64,000 nucleotides of DNA, from contig NZ_QZWZ01000021.1 of assembly GCF_003601975.1 (NCBI RefSeq), positions 1 to 64,000 on the forward strand, given 5' to 3'. This DNA is from Mesorhizobium waimense. Lineage in GTDB: Bacteria; Pseudomonadota; Alphaproteobacteria; Rhizobiales; Rhizobiaceae. Of the stretch, positions 1-7,156 are shown piece after piece. The notes under the pieces were generated by a model. The model worked only from the letters and a program-made list of their open reading frames with translations, did not search any database and was not told the origin of the DNA. A program made the position numbers and the translations under genes. Positions within the stretch are counted from its first letter, which is position 1. Each line of letters starts with the position of its first letter.

Positions 1-89
1 GGCAGGCGCAGCCCGATGCCAATTACCAGAGGATCGTCAGCAAGATCGGCAAGGCTCCCCCGCAGTACCCGGACATCGACGACGAGTGA
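1..89 (+). CDS. C-terminal tail of an unidentified protein (partial)
   Basis: One forward frame (codons from position 3) is open from the window edge to a TGA at 87-89. It encodes about 28 residues ending in an acidic, proline-containing tail (PPQYPDIDDE). Codon use is GC-rich, as in genuine genes nearby. The rest of the gene lies outside the window, so neither family nor function can be named. It could also be a chance open frame. Confidence 0.4.
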   Translation, partial: QAQPDANYQRIVSKIGKAPPQYPDIDDE

Positions 90-316
90 CGACGCACCGT
101 GCCGCATCGAAAGGGTGGGTAATTACCCTCTCATGCGATGTAAAGAGAACAATGGCCGTCGGCTAATGTTCCACCGCACTAATTCAAGCGAGAGCCAACG
201 AAAACCGAAACAACCATGCGGCATTGAATCAAATTCGAGTTGCGCGGGGCTTCGAGCGTGTTGCCGTTCTTGCCCGGGAGGAACAAACCACCGAGGCAAG
301 ATCAAGCAGCTAACCG

Positions 317-646
317 CTAAAATCCAAATCGGATCCAGACACGCCGGCGATAACACCGCCTGCGCCGGTAGCCATAGCGCCAATAGCTGCGGCAGTACCG
401 TCTCCAGACGCGGCGCCTGCGGCGGCGATATTGGCGGCGGTGCCAGTGGCGATGATAGACAGGCTCCAGATCCGCCTGCGTGCCATCGTCGTCGAAAGGC
501 TCCGTATCCGGCGCGTCGAGCTCATCGAGAATGCCGGGGCCGACATTAGGAACCCCGGCCACCGCATTGAGTGGTCGAACCGCGCTGGCAAGGGCCGCTG
601 CCCCCGCAACACCAAACATTGCCGTCAAGAATGATCGCCGATCCAT
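317..646 (-). CDS. Tat-signal small basic protein, Arg/Tyr/Trp-rich tail
   Basis: The 109-residue protein starts MDRRSFLTAMFG followed by an Ala-rich hydrophobic stretch, which is a textbook twin-arginine (Tat) signal (RR at 3-4, hydrophobic core to about residue 30). A short acidic linker follows (DELDAPDTEPFDDDG, about 40-54). The last ~45 residues are almost entirely Arg, Tyr, Trp, His and Cys (runs such as RRRRRRVWRRYCR). Similar Tat-signal mini-proteins with arginine-rich tails occur in rhizobial genomes as uncharacterised proteins (family knowledge, not checked here). The protein is presumably exported folded. No enzymatic motif is visible. Neighbours are other small orphan genes. Confidence 0.6.
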   Translation of the reverse strand: MDRRSFLTAMFGVAGAAALASAVRPLNAVAGVPNVGPGILDELDAPDTEPFDDDGTQADLEPVYHRHWHRRQYRRRRRRVWRRYCRSYWRYGYRRRRCYRRRVWIRFGF

Positions 647-826
647 AGAAGGCCTCCCAGTCTTAGCAACTCATGAAACAAGTGCGCGGCCTGCCATGGC
701 AGGCATTGCGCACGGTGCAAATTGAGGGTTCACAAACCGCCAGTGGCGGCTCGCGAACCCTATCGGCGCAGGAAGGGACTAGACTGCGCAGATTCCATTC
801 AAATTGTTCTTGTGTCATCTTGGAAT

Positions 827-919
827 TTAGCCAAGCGCTATTCCAATCGCCAAGAACATGATGGCGACCGCGAACATCGGTGCGAGTAACCAGCGGGCCT
901 GGTCGACACTCTTCTCCAT
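827..919 (-). CDS. Tiny single-pass membrane protein (30 aa)
   Basis: The start is chosen at 919 because GGAGG lies just upstream of this ATG; the in-frame ATG at 931 overlaps that ribosome-binding site. The product has a short charged N-terminus (MEKSVDQARW), then one hydrophobic span (LLAPMFAVAIMFLAIGIALG), ending three residues after the span. The RWLLAP start resembles the first helix of YqhA/TIGR00645-type membrane proteins, so it may be a remnant of one or a genuine micro-protein. It shares the ARWLLA segment with the 33-residue protein at 3025-3126. Confidence 0.5.
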   Translation of the reverse strand: MEKSVDQARWLLAPMFAVAIMFLAIGIALG

Positions 920-1140
920 GAGTTCCTCCATACGCTTGTGGCGTGCAACGAAATACCGGCAATCGCGGTTCCGGCCGCCGCCCATGCAGTGGCCTATTGC
1001 GCCTGACAACTGCACAAAGGTCCCACACCGATTCAGACCGAAGGCCCTGCCAGGGAACGTTCGCAAATGCCTGGCGTTGGGGGAGCTTCTGGCGTGAAGA
1101 CGATGTCGTCTGGCGCAACTCACACCACTAGGAGGAAACT

Positions 1141-1440
1141 ATGAGAATCCATCTCACCGCGGCCGCTGCGGGGGTTTTGCTGCTCGCCGGTATCGGTGCG
1201 GCCGCCGCCGACACCGTGATCATTCAGCCGGAACAGGAAACCGTCATCCGGGAATATGTGAAGAAGCAGCCCCTGGCTTCAGTGACGCTTCCTGGGGTGG
1301 AGCTCAATATAGGCACGGCTCTGCCCGATACGGTCGAGCTTCGTGAAGTCCCCGACGTGCAATACCGCTACGTCGTTATCGACAACCGAACAGTCCTCGT
1401 GGATCCGGGCACGCGCAAGATCATCAAAGTTTACGAATGA
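1141..1440 (+). CDS. DUF1236 family periplasmic protein
   Basis: A strong AGGAGG lies 5 bases before the ATG. The 99-residue product has a cleavable signal peptide (hydrophobic to about residue 23, cleavage after AAAADT-like sequence). A compact C-terminal module follows, containing YRYVVIDNRTVLVDPGTRKI, which is the hallmark of DUF1236 (family knowledge). These proteins are small, exported and of unknown function in rhizobia. A hairpin terminator follows directly, so the gene is monocistronic. Confidence 0.8.
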   Translation: MRIHLTAAAAGVLLLAGIGAAAADTVIIQPEQETVIREYVKKQPLASVTLPGVELNIGTALPDTVELREVPDVQYRYVVIDNRTVLVDPGTRKIIKVYE

Positions 1441-1456
1441 GCCAAGCGCTTTTGCT

Positions 1457-1492
1457 GAAAGCCCGCCGCACAGAAATGAGCGGCGGGCTTTC
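1457..1492 (+). terminator. Hairpin terminator after the DUF1236 gene
   Basis: GAAAGCCCGCCGC and GCGGCGGGCTTTC form a perfect 13-bp stem around a 10-base loop, 17 bases past the stop codon. The flanking A/T tracts make it able to work in either direction. Confidence 0.8.
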
Positions 1493-1513
1493 AATTAAGA
1501 GGAGGAGCCGCCA

Positions 1514-1811
1514 ATGTTGAACCGCGAGATCGGACGATCCCCCGCCTTGAAAATGCGCCCGTCCCTACTCTGGTTCACCCCTAAGGTCCCTGTGAAGACC
1601 AATGCCGGTCACCGTCGTCTGATCAGCAGTGTACAAGCTGCTTCCGAGGAACTCCTGACATGGACCAGGCGTGGCGCTCATTGGAACCGAGCGGCACGCG
1701 TTTGCATCGCCGCTCTGGCCGGTGAGGCGACACCGCAGGCGGCCAGGAGGTGCTTCAGGTTGTGCCATAGACGATGGCCGCCTCCTGCCACGCATTGAGG
1801 AGGACGACTGA
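1514..1811 (+). pseudogene. DUF982 family protein, frameshifted near the C-terminus
   Basis: GGAGGAG precedes the ATG. Residues about 18-80 show the DUF982 pattern: WFTPKVPV, GHRRLISSVQAA, the WTRRG box, then CIAALAGEATPQAARR. The open frame then runs off into HRRWPPPATH and stops at 1798. In the +1 frame the same bases read DDGRLLPRIEEDD and stop at 1811, which is a natural family C-terminus. A single-base indel between about 1750 and 1770 therefore explains both. The family is abundant and uncharacterised in rhizobia. The indel could also be a sequencing error. Confidence 0.6.
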
Positions 1812-2307
1812 GTAAAATGGCCCAGCGCGCCGGTGGCGCCAAGCACGGCGGGCCTTGACCGACCGGAATTGCGAGGCCAGCCGGGTTTTAAAATGATGTG
1901 CTGTCGGCGGCCCGCTCCGCAAGCGGGACCAGGGTCCGGTTTCTGCTGATCCTGGCATCGCGGAGTCGAACTTAACACCGGAGCGGCCCAGCGGTCGTGG
2001 CTGGGTGTGGGGTCGGCCGCCGGGCCTAACCGGCGATAGAGGGGGTAGTTTCGCCGGCTGGCTTATCCATAGGCCATTCGCGCATCTTTGCTAATTTGCC
2101 AAAATGGCCATGGCCCGAGCCGACATATCGGATGAACTCCGAGTCAAATCCGGTTGAGATAGAACGCTTGCGTCTGGCGCGGTAACCTCGTCAACGGCCG
2201 CAAACATCTGCGCAGCGAGGAAGGCTTGCGACACGCCTCGCCGCAGGATTTCCGGGAGGTATCAGTGGCATAGGCCACTGGGCCATTTGGTCACGTCCTC
2301 ACGATCC
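1812..2307. other. About 500 bases with no convincing gene
   Basis: No frame has both a plausible start with ribosome-binding site and protein-like composition. A GC-rich inverted repeat (CCGGCGA ... TCGCCGG) sits around 2030-2060. A short open stretch around 2180-2270 looks protein-like (HLRSEEGLRHASPQDF) and then stops. It has no start and may be debris of a lost gene. Confidence 0.4.
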
Positions 2308-2556
2308 TCAGCCTCGAAGAACCCCAGGGATCAGGACCAAATAGACGACCGCGGCAACGAGCAACCAGCAGACGGCCATTCCGATAACCACGGCAATGCC
2401 CAAGCGCTCCGCTCGCCTGGAGATGTCAGCGAAATCAGCTTCACTTGGGATGAGATCAAGGATGGAGCACTCACTGGCGTCAGGGGTATGATTGTCGTTT
2501 GCAGCTTGGCATACGGCATCATCAACGTTTTGATCGCGCGACGAGATATGGTTCAC
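2308..2556 (-). CDS. Small protein with C-terminal membrane anchor
   Basis: It starts at GTG 2556 with GAGG 8 bases upstream. The 82 residues begin with a polar, acidic domain (about 1-48). One strong transmembrane segment follows near the C-terminus (LGIAVVIGMAVCWLLVAAVV, about 52-71) and a short basic end. The opposite strand is also open (2287-2616) but lacks a start site and looks like a shadow. No family is recognised. It is probably a tail-anchored inner-membrane protein. Confidence 0.5.
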   Translation of the reverse strand: MNHISSRDQNVDDAVCQAANDNHTPDASECSILDLIPSEADFADISRRAERLGIAVVIGMAVCWLLVAAVVYLVLIPGVLRG

Positions 2557-2802
2557 ACATCGGCCTCGTTAAATCGGTGCCCGCCGCCGGGGGACAACAG
2601 CGGGCACCGAGGTTGACCGCCGATGAAGGACTTCATACTCGGCAGTCCATTCCAATGTCTTGGCGAGGCATCGGTTTCCACCCTAAGGCCTTTGCCGCTG
2701 AAGCTGAGACTTCAGTCGGACCCTCATAGGACCGTAGCCCACAGGCGGAACGAATGCCTTGAGGCTCCGTTTGCATCCAGTGAACCTAGAGGGGAGGACG
2801 TC

Positions 2803-2883
2803 ATGGCTGACGGACCAACTGTTGTAAATTCAGGGGGTGGAGGCACCGAAGGTCGAGGCGCCAGCAACATCTTCGGCACCTGA
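2803..2883 (+). CDS. 26-residue Gly-rich ORF, possible remnant of a membrane protein
   Basis: A very good ribosome-binding site (GGGGAGGA) precedes the ATG. The product MADGPTVVNSGGGGTEGRG... then ends quickly. From about 2835 a different frame reads as a Pro/Ala-rich tail (VEAPKVEAPATSSAPEPAA) for some 30 residues. The layout suggests a longer protein whose middle, perhaps a membrane helix, was lost together with the reading frame. This is inference. A genuine micro-protein is the alternative. Confidence 0.35.
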   Translation: MADGPTVVNSGGGGTEGRGASNIFGT

Positions 2884-2963
2884 GCCGGCAGCCCCGGCTT
2901 CCGCACCGGCCCCGGCAACCCAGAACCGGCTCCCGCTAACGGCGGTTGAGCGAGTACGGCGGA

Positions 2964-2996
2964 GGCTCCAGCGTCGGTGGGAGGTGCGCTGGAGCC
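2964..2996 (+). terminator. Hairpin terminator
   Basis: GGCTCCAGCG pairs perfectly with CGCTGGAGCC around a 13-base loop and is followed by TTTA. It lies after the 2803 ORF and before the next small gene. Confidence 0.55.
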
Positions 2997-3024
2997 TTTA
3001 ACTCAGCGATAAAGGAGCGAAGGC

Positions 3025-3126
3025 ATGGACGATCGGCAGAACAGCATTATGGAGGCTCGGTGGCTTCTTGCAGTGCCCGCCTCGCTTCTCCTTACGGTCG
3101 TTCTGGCTGCCTTCCTGCTTGCCTAA
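3025..3126 (+). CDS. Tiny single-pass membrane protein (33 aa)
   Basis: AAGGAG lies 8 bases before the ATG. The product is a short polar N-terminus (MDDRQNSIME), then ARWLLAVPASLLLTVVLAAF as one transmembrane span, ending just past it. It is convergent with the next gene. It shares size, topology and the ARWLLA segment with the 30-residue protein at 827-919, so the two may be related. Function is unknown. Confidence 0.55.
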   Translation: MDDRQNSIMEARWLLAVPASLLLTVVLAAFLLA

Positions 3127-3132
3127 AGCTTA

Positions 3133-3384
3133 TCACTCCGTTGGCGGTTCGGAGCTTTGACTCGGCCATCTGGTAACCATAGCCTCATCCGCCAGAAGCC
3201 GGGCTAGATGATCGCGGCTCAGGCCCAACGTTTGCTTGAGAAACAATAGGAAGGTGCGCGCGCTATCTATCGACTGCCCGGTTTCCTCTGCGTGAGCCAC
3301 CACCTCAAGCTGACGCGCTAATCGCTGCTCAATCTCGCGGATGTGCTGTTCGACCCGTTCGATTTCGGCGGAATAGGGCGTCAT
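3133..3384 (-). CDS. Small helical / coiled-coil protein
   Basis: The 83-residue protein is rich in charged heptad-like sequence (IERVEQHIREIEQRLARQLE, about 8-27). A second amphipathic helix follows (SARTFLLFLKQTLGLSRDHLARLLA). No signal or membrane segment is seen. Such small helical proteins are common and uncharacterised in rhizobia. The ribosome-binding site is weak, so the start is uncertain. Confidence 0.5.
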   Translation of the reverse strand: MTPYSAEIERVEQHIREIEQRLARQLEVVAHAEETGQSIDSARTFLLFLKQTLGLSRDHLARLLADEAMVTRWPSQSSEPPTE

Positions 3385-3542
3385 GGCTTAGTCGTTCTTG
3401 TCCTGCGCCCTTGCATTGTAGCCTATTCGACCGGCCCTAGTAATGGCCGGTGCAACGGGGGCTCCTTGGGGTGCGCTGCACCGGCGCCGCCCGTTTTGAA
3501 CATGGTCTCAGGAACCTTTCATGCGCGAGCCGCTTTGTGTGC

Positions 3543-3839
3543 ATGTCCAAAGCCGTTGAACCACCCTTATTGCCAAAGGGTAGCCCAGATCGGGAGGCCA
3601 ACTGTGAAGTCGCCATGGAAGCCGCATTCGCAGCGCTGGTGACTGCCTCAGAAGCGCAGGGCTGGACGCCGCGCGAGACGGCTGCCGCCTTGCTGAAAAT
3701 CGCTACGGAGCATGCCCGGCAGTTCAGGCTTATGCCGGCTGAGCCGCCAAGGTGGCAAACGCGAAGAGGTATATTGATCGCGTGTGCCGCGCTCGTGTTT
3801 TTGCTGTGTGCCGCCACCGTTTGGTGGATGCTTAGGTGA
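3543..3839 (+). CDS. Small protein with C-terminal transmembrane segment
   Basis: The frame is open from 3450, but protein-like sequence begins at the ATG at 3543 (MSKAVEPPLL). The 98 residues contain a helical domain (AFAALVTASEAQGWTPRETA ... AALLKIATEHARQF) and a C-terminal hydrophobic span (ILIACAALVFLLCAATVWWM). The soluble part resembles a recurrent rhizobial domain of unknown function (AxLVxAAxxAGW pattern). It overlaps the next gene by 4 bases (GTGA), which suggests translational coupling. Confidence 0.5.
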   Translation: MSKAVEPPLLPKGSPDREANCEVAMEAAFAALVTASEAQGWTPRETAAALLKIATEHARQFRLMPAEPPRWQTRRGILIACAALVFLLCAATVWWMLR

Positions 3840-4126
3840 AATCGGAACAAATGGGATCGACGCCGGTTAACAATCGAAGGGACTGCGACGAGTGCGGGAA
3901 AATGGTTGATCTCTTGAACTTGGAATTGGCAAAGGCCAGACAGCGCGTGAAACGAGCCGAGAATTCTCTGAAGCGCGCGAATGAGTTGCTGGACGAGGAT
4001 TGCGGCGTCGGAATCAACATCGCGTTGTGCAGCCGGATAAGGTCCGAGCAAAGGCGTGTGGTCGAGGCGAGGGAACGTCTGTCGAAGATCGATCCCGTCA
4101 GTACTGACAGCGTCCGCGCGGGTTGA
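3836..4126 (+). CDS. Small coiled-coil protein with CxxC motif
   Basis: The GTG start overlaps the upstream TGA. The 96 residues begin with a polar segment, then CDECGKMVDLLN, so the two Cys could bind metal or form a disulfide. A long charged helix follows (LELAKARQRVKRAENSLKRA), predicted coiled coil. It is probably co-translated with the membrane protein upstream and may act with it. No family is recognised. Confidence 0.5.
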   Translation: MKSEQMGSTPVNNRRDCDECGKMVDLLNLELAKARQRVKRAENSLKRANELLDEDCGVGINIALCSRIRSEQRRVVEARERLSKIDPVSTDSVRAG

Positions 4127-4383
4127 ACCATCCGGCCGCCCAGGGGCGACTGGCCCAACCGGCCTAGCTGCCTCGCCCGGCGAAACTCGTCCGTCTTTTG
4201 CTCAAGGAACTCGTCGGCATGTTCCGTCGACGACGGCAGTCTGGCGCTGCTGGCGTTGGTTTGCCGAAATCACCGCGGCGGTAAAGCTGCTGGCTCTGCC
4301 GCCGCTCGGCGGCCTGCTGCTGCTGGTCGGCTGCCTGGCCATCCTGTCGCATAGCGTTCGGCGCGCCGCGTACAGGCCAATGA

Positions 4384-5014
4384 TCAATAGAGGGTGAAAA
4401 ACACCGGCAGCACGCCGCTGTTCCTCAATTGCTCGGCCAGCTCGATGATCGGGAACAAGGCTAGGAAATAAAGCCCGTCCCGGAACGTCCGCTTCAAGGT
4501 GCGCGTCGAAAACTGGCGCTCGGCCTGGTCGTTGTAGAGCAACGGGTTCGGCCAGAACCGCGGCGTGCGCTCCGTATAGGCGCTATAGGCCGGGCCGAAC
4601 TTTCCGAGCAGGAACTGGGCTTCCTTGCGCGCCGTGACCCTGAAGACGACGAAGCTGGCCAGACCCAAGGCCGCGGCGGCCAGCACGGACCCGTACATCA
4701 ATCCAACACCTGTCGCTCCGACGGTGGAGAAGAAGTAGAGCGGGTTCTGGGTGACCGAAAATGGTCCCGCCGAAATCAGTTCGGCGTTCTTCTTGCCACC
4801 GACATAGAGGATGCTCCACAGACGCCCGAAGAAGCAGACGAGAACAAATCCGACACCGAGCATTCGACGATTTCGTGCCCGTTCGAGCCCTCGCCGAGGA
4901 ATGGCTTCGCAAAAGCAGCGAGACAACGGCGACGACTGCCGCGACCTGTACGACGACCAGGCGTTTGTGCTGCTCGAACACCTTCACCGCCGGCTTGAGG
5001 GACGCGTCGCTCAT
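4384..5014 (-). pseudogene. Isoprenylcysteine carboxyl methyltransferase-like (ICMT/PEMT) gene with two frameshifts
   Basis: The product can be assembled from three frames. Frame one, from ATG 5014, gives MSDASLKPAVKVFEQHKR...VVSLL. Frame two gives FAKPFLGEGSNGHEIVE. Frame three, from about 4863, gives MLGVGFVLVCFFGRLWS...GPFSVTQNPLYFF to the stop. The junctions lie at a T-run (4911-4914) and at a GAATG (about 4863-4866), and each is explained by loss of one base. The NPLY motif, multiple membrane helices and overall order fit the ICMT/PEMT membrane methyltransferase superfamily. No single frame encodes a whole protein. Two sequencing errors are the alternative. Confidence 0.7.
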
Positions 5015-5119
5015 CGTATGTCCGCAAGTCCGGGGTCGGTGGAGATAGCCCGACGCCATCCATTAGCCGTTTCGCATGGCGAGGTACCTGCGCGGGATCT
5101 TGGCCATTCTTACGAACTT

Positions 5120-5245
5120 GTAAGCGGCGAGACAGAGTGCGGCCTGGGCCTCAGTCTCGTGCCGGCGATCGCCGACCTGCATGGCGCATCGGTCACGCTC
5201 GAGGATCGCCATCCCGGCCTGACCGTCGCTTTCCCGGCGCGCCGG
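5120..5245 (+). pseudogene. C-terminal remnant of a sensor histidine kinase
   Basis: One forward frame reads YELVSGETECGLGLSLVPAI followed by ADLHGASVTLEDRHPGLTVA and FPARR. GLGLSL is the G2 box of the HATPase_c domain, and the I-A-x-x-H-G-x-V pattern follows it exactly as in histidine kinases. Nothing upstream resembles the N and G1 boxes or the dimerisation domain. The frame runs without a stop into the antisense of the neighbouring gene. This is a kinase tail of about 40 residues, wedged between two broken genes. Confidence 0.65.
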
Positions 5246-5249
5246 TCAC

Positions 5250-6165
5250 TCAGAGCATGTCGTCGAGGCTCCAGTGATTGTTCCAGCGGGCATCGATCTC
5301 GTCGTCGACATTCTGGTAGCGGATATCGGTCGAAAGGCGGATGCGCCTGTCGGCGCTTTGATTGGTCGTGGAAGCGTGGATCATGAAGGGTGAGTGCAGC
5401 ACCACGTCGCCGGCCTCGTAGTCGGCGACCAGCCATCGCGTGTCGAAGCGCTCGGCCATGTAGGGAAGATCCTTGGACACCCAGCCGCCCTCGGTCATGG
5501 TTGCGATTGAAGGCGCTGATCCGCTCCTCAGGCGCAACAGCGGCATTGGACTTTTCGAACCGGGCCTCCATCGCCGTCCCGATCGCATGAGAGCCTTCCA
5601 GATAGGCAAGGCCACCCATCTCGATGGACGTGTCGCCGATGGGTATCCAGGCGGTGACCACGCGGCTCGTGCCGCCGCGCAGATAGACCAGATCGTAGTG
5701 CGCCGGGGTTGCGGTCGGCGTTCCGGGCTGCGTGAACCGCATGAGCTTGCGCTTGTGCAGATAAGACAGGCCGCCGAGAAACTGGTCCATGAAGCCGGAA
5801 AGGTGCGGCTGGGCGCAAAAGCCCTCATAGGCGGCCGAACGCACCAGCGACATCAGCCGACGGTCGGCGAGGCTCTTGTCGAGCATGCCGTCGGCCGCGA
5901 TGCCCAAGGCAGGATCCGAGCCGGGCTCGATCAGCCCGGTATCGGCCAGGCGGGAAAACACCCAGCCGCGGAAATCGATGACATCGGCCCGGCTGAGAAA
6001 ACCCTTCAGCCAGACATAGCCTTTTGCCTCGTAGAGTGCGCGGATTGCCGCGACGCCGACAGCCGGATCGGTCGGCACGAGATGGCCGAGCCGATCGGGC
6101 GCGCTCGACAGAGTCTTGCCATTGGCGACGAGGTTGACCGGCGCGACGGCTCGAGGTCCGAACAT
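5250..6165 (-). pseudogene. Phytanoyl-CoA dioxygenase family protein, frameshifted
   Basis: From ATG 6165 the frame encodes about 220 residues of a PhyH-type Fe(II)/2-oxoglutarate dioxygenase: AIRALYEAKGYVWLKGFLSR, then TPAHYDLVYLRGG carrying the HxD iron ligands, then GGLAYLEGSHAIG. At about 5499 (ACCATG, one extra C) the frame is lost. The adjacent frame continues MTEGGWVSKDLPYMAE, DYEAGDVVLHSPFMIHAS (distal His) and ends LDDML at 5250. The uninterrupted protein would be about 304 residues. The ATG directly follows the TAG of the AraC-type gene, so the two form one transcript. Confidence 0.75.
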
Positions 6166-7050
6166 CTAGAGGACGGAGTATCCGGCATTCGCGCGCTCGC
6201 GCCGAAAATCCGATGGCGACATGCCGGCGAGCTTGCGGAACGATTTGTTGAAGGCGCTCAGCGACCCGAAGCCCGAGTCCATGGCCACGCGCAGCACATT
6301 GGCGTCTTCATGCATCAGCAGCGCCTGGGCGTAGCTCAGCCGCAGCAGGTTGACATATTCGTTGAGCGTCATGCCGGTCGACTTCTTGAAGATGTTCATG
6401 GCGTATTTCGGGTGGATGTCCGCCGCCCCGGCGATGTTCACGCAGTCGATCTCGTAGAGGAAGTTTTCGGCGATGAAGTCGCACATGCGCCCGACATTGC
6501 GCGAGGATTGCTGGTCGAAGGGGCTGCCGGCTGCCTGCCCGACCGGATTTTCGGGCACCAGCCAGTAAGGCTCAAAGCGCATCCGCTCCAGCCTGAGCAG
6601 CAGCTCATTAACGGCATGCTCGGCTTTCGCCGGATCGCCCGAGCGGACATAGCGGTTCCAGCGCTCGAAATTGTCGTCGTCCGACTGATCGGTGGCATTG
6701 CTCACCAGTGTCGCGCCGGTCATCAGCCGATGCCGGACATCGGTGGGCAAATGCAGCCGGAAGAAATGCACCAGCGGCAGATGCGCGCCGGCATAGACGG
6801 CATCGTCGCTGAGATCGTCCATCTGGTGCGGCAGGCCGCCCCAGAACAGGCACATGTCGCCGGCCGACAGCGAAATCTCATGATCGTTCATGCGGTAGTG
6901 CACGCTGCCGCGGACGATGAAATTCACCTCGACCTGGGCATGCCAATGCGACTTGAGCATCACCAGGGGCTGCGTGTGGAACATCTGCAGCAAGAGCGGC
7001 AGGCCCTCCACGCTGCTGGCGCCAGGCTGATAAAACGGCCTCTCCGGCAT
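6166..7050 (-). CDS. AraC family transcriptional regulator
   Basis: The start is set at ATG 7050 (MPERPFYQPG, GGAAAG upstream); the open frame extends further without protein-like sequence. The 294 residues comprise an N-terminal cupin (about 20-130; HWHAQVEVNFIVRG, GDMCLFWGGLPHQM), as in sugar-sensing AraC/MelR/RhaS proteins, and a C-terminal double helix-turn-helix. That C-terminal part contains IHPKYAMNIFKKSTGMTLNE and the family signature (VAMDSGFGSLSAFNKSFRKL). It is divergent from the sugar ABC operon across about 100 bases, which makes it the likely local activator, and it is followed without a gap by the dioxygenase gene. Confidence 0.9.
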   Translation of the reverse strand: MPERPFYQPGASSVEGLPLLLQMFHTQPLVMLKSHWHAQVEVNFIVRGSVHYRMNDHEISLSAGDMCLFWGGLPHQMDDLSDDAVYAGAHLPLVHFFRLHLPTDVRHRLMTGATLVSNATDQSDDDNFERWNRYVRSGDPAKAEHAVNELLLRLERMRFEPYWLVPENPVGQAAGSPFDQQSSRNVGRMCDFIAENFLYEIDCVNIAGAADIHPKYAMNIFKKSTGMTLNEYVNLLRLSYAQALLMHEDANVLRVAMDSGFGSLSAFNKSFRKLAGMSPSDFRRERANAGYSVL

Positions 7051-7156
7051 CTTACTTTCCGCCAATTTCTTATTCCCTTTGTCGGGGACAAGCCTTCCGC
7101 GCTGCCTAATGTAGCCACGCTCACCAAAAGAGAGCAAATGAAATGGGAGGATTTCA

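Noticed and set aside
4056..4397. A 113-codon plus-strand frame with a hydrophobic C-terminus (LLALPPLGGLLLLVGCLAIL)
   Set aside because: It overlaps the 3836-4126 gene out of frame, has no ribosome-binding site at its start, and the first half is not protein-like. A shorter membrane protein starting inside cannot be excluded.
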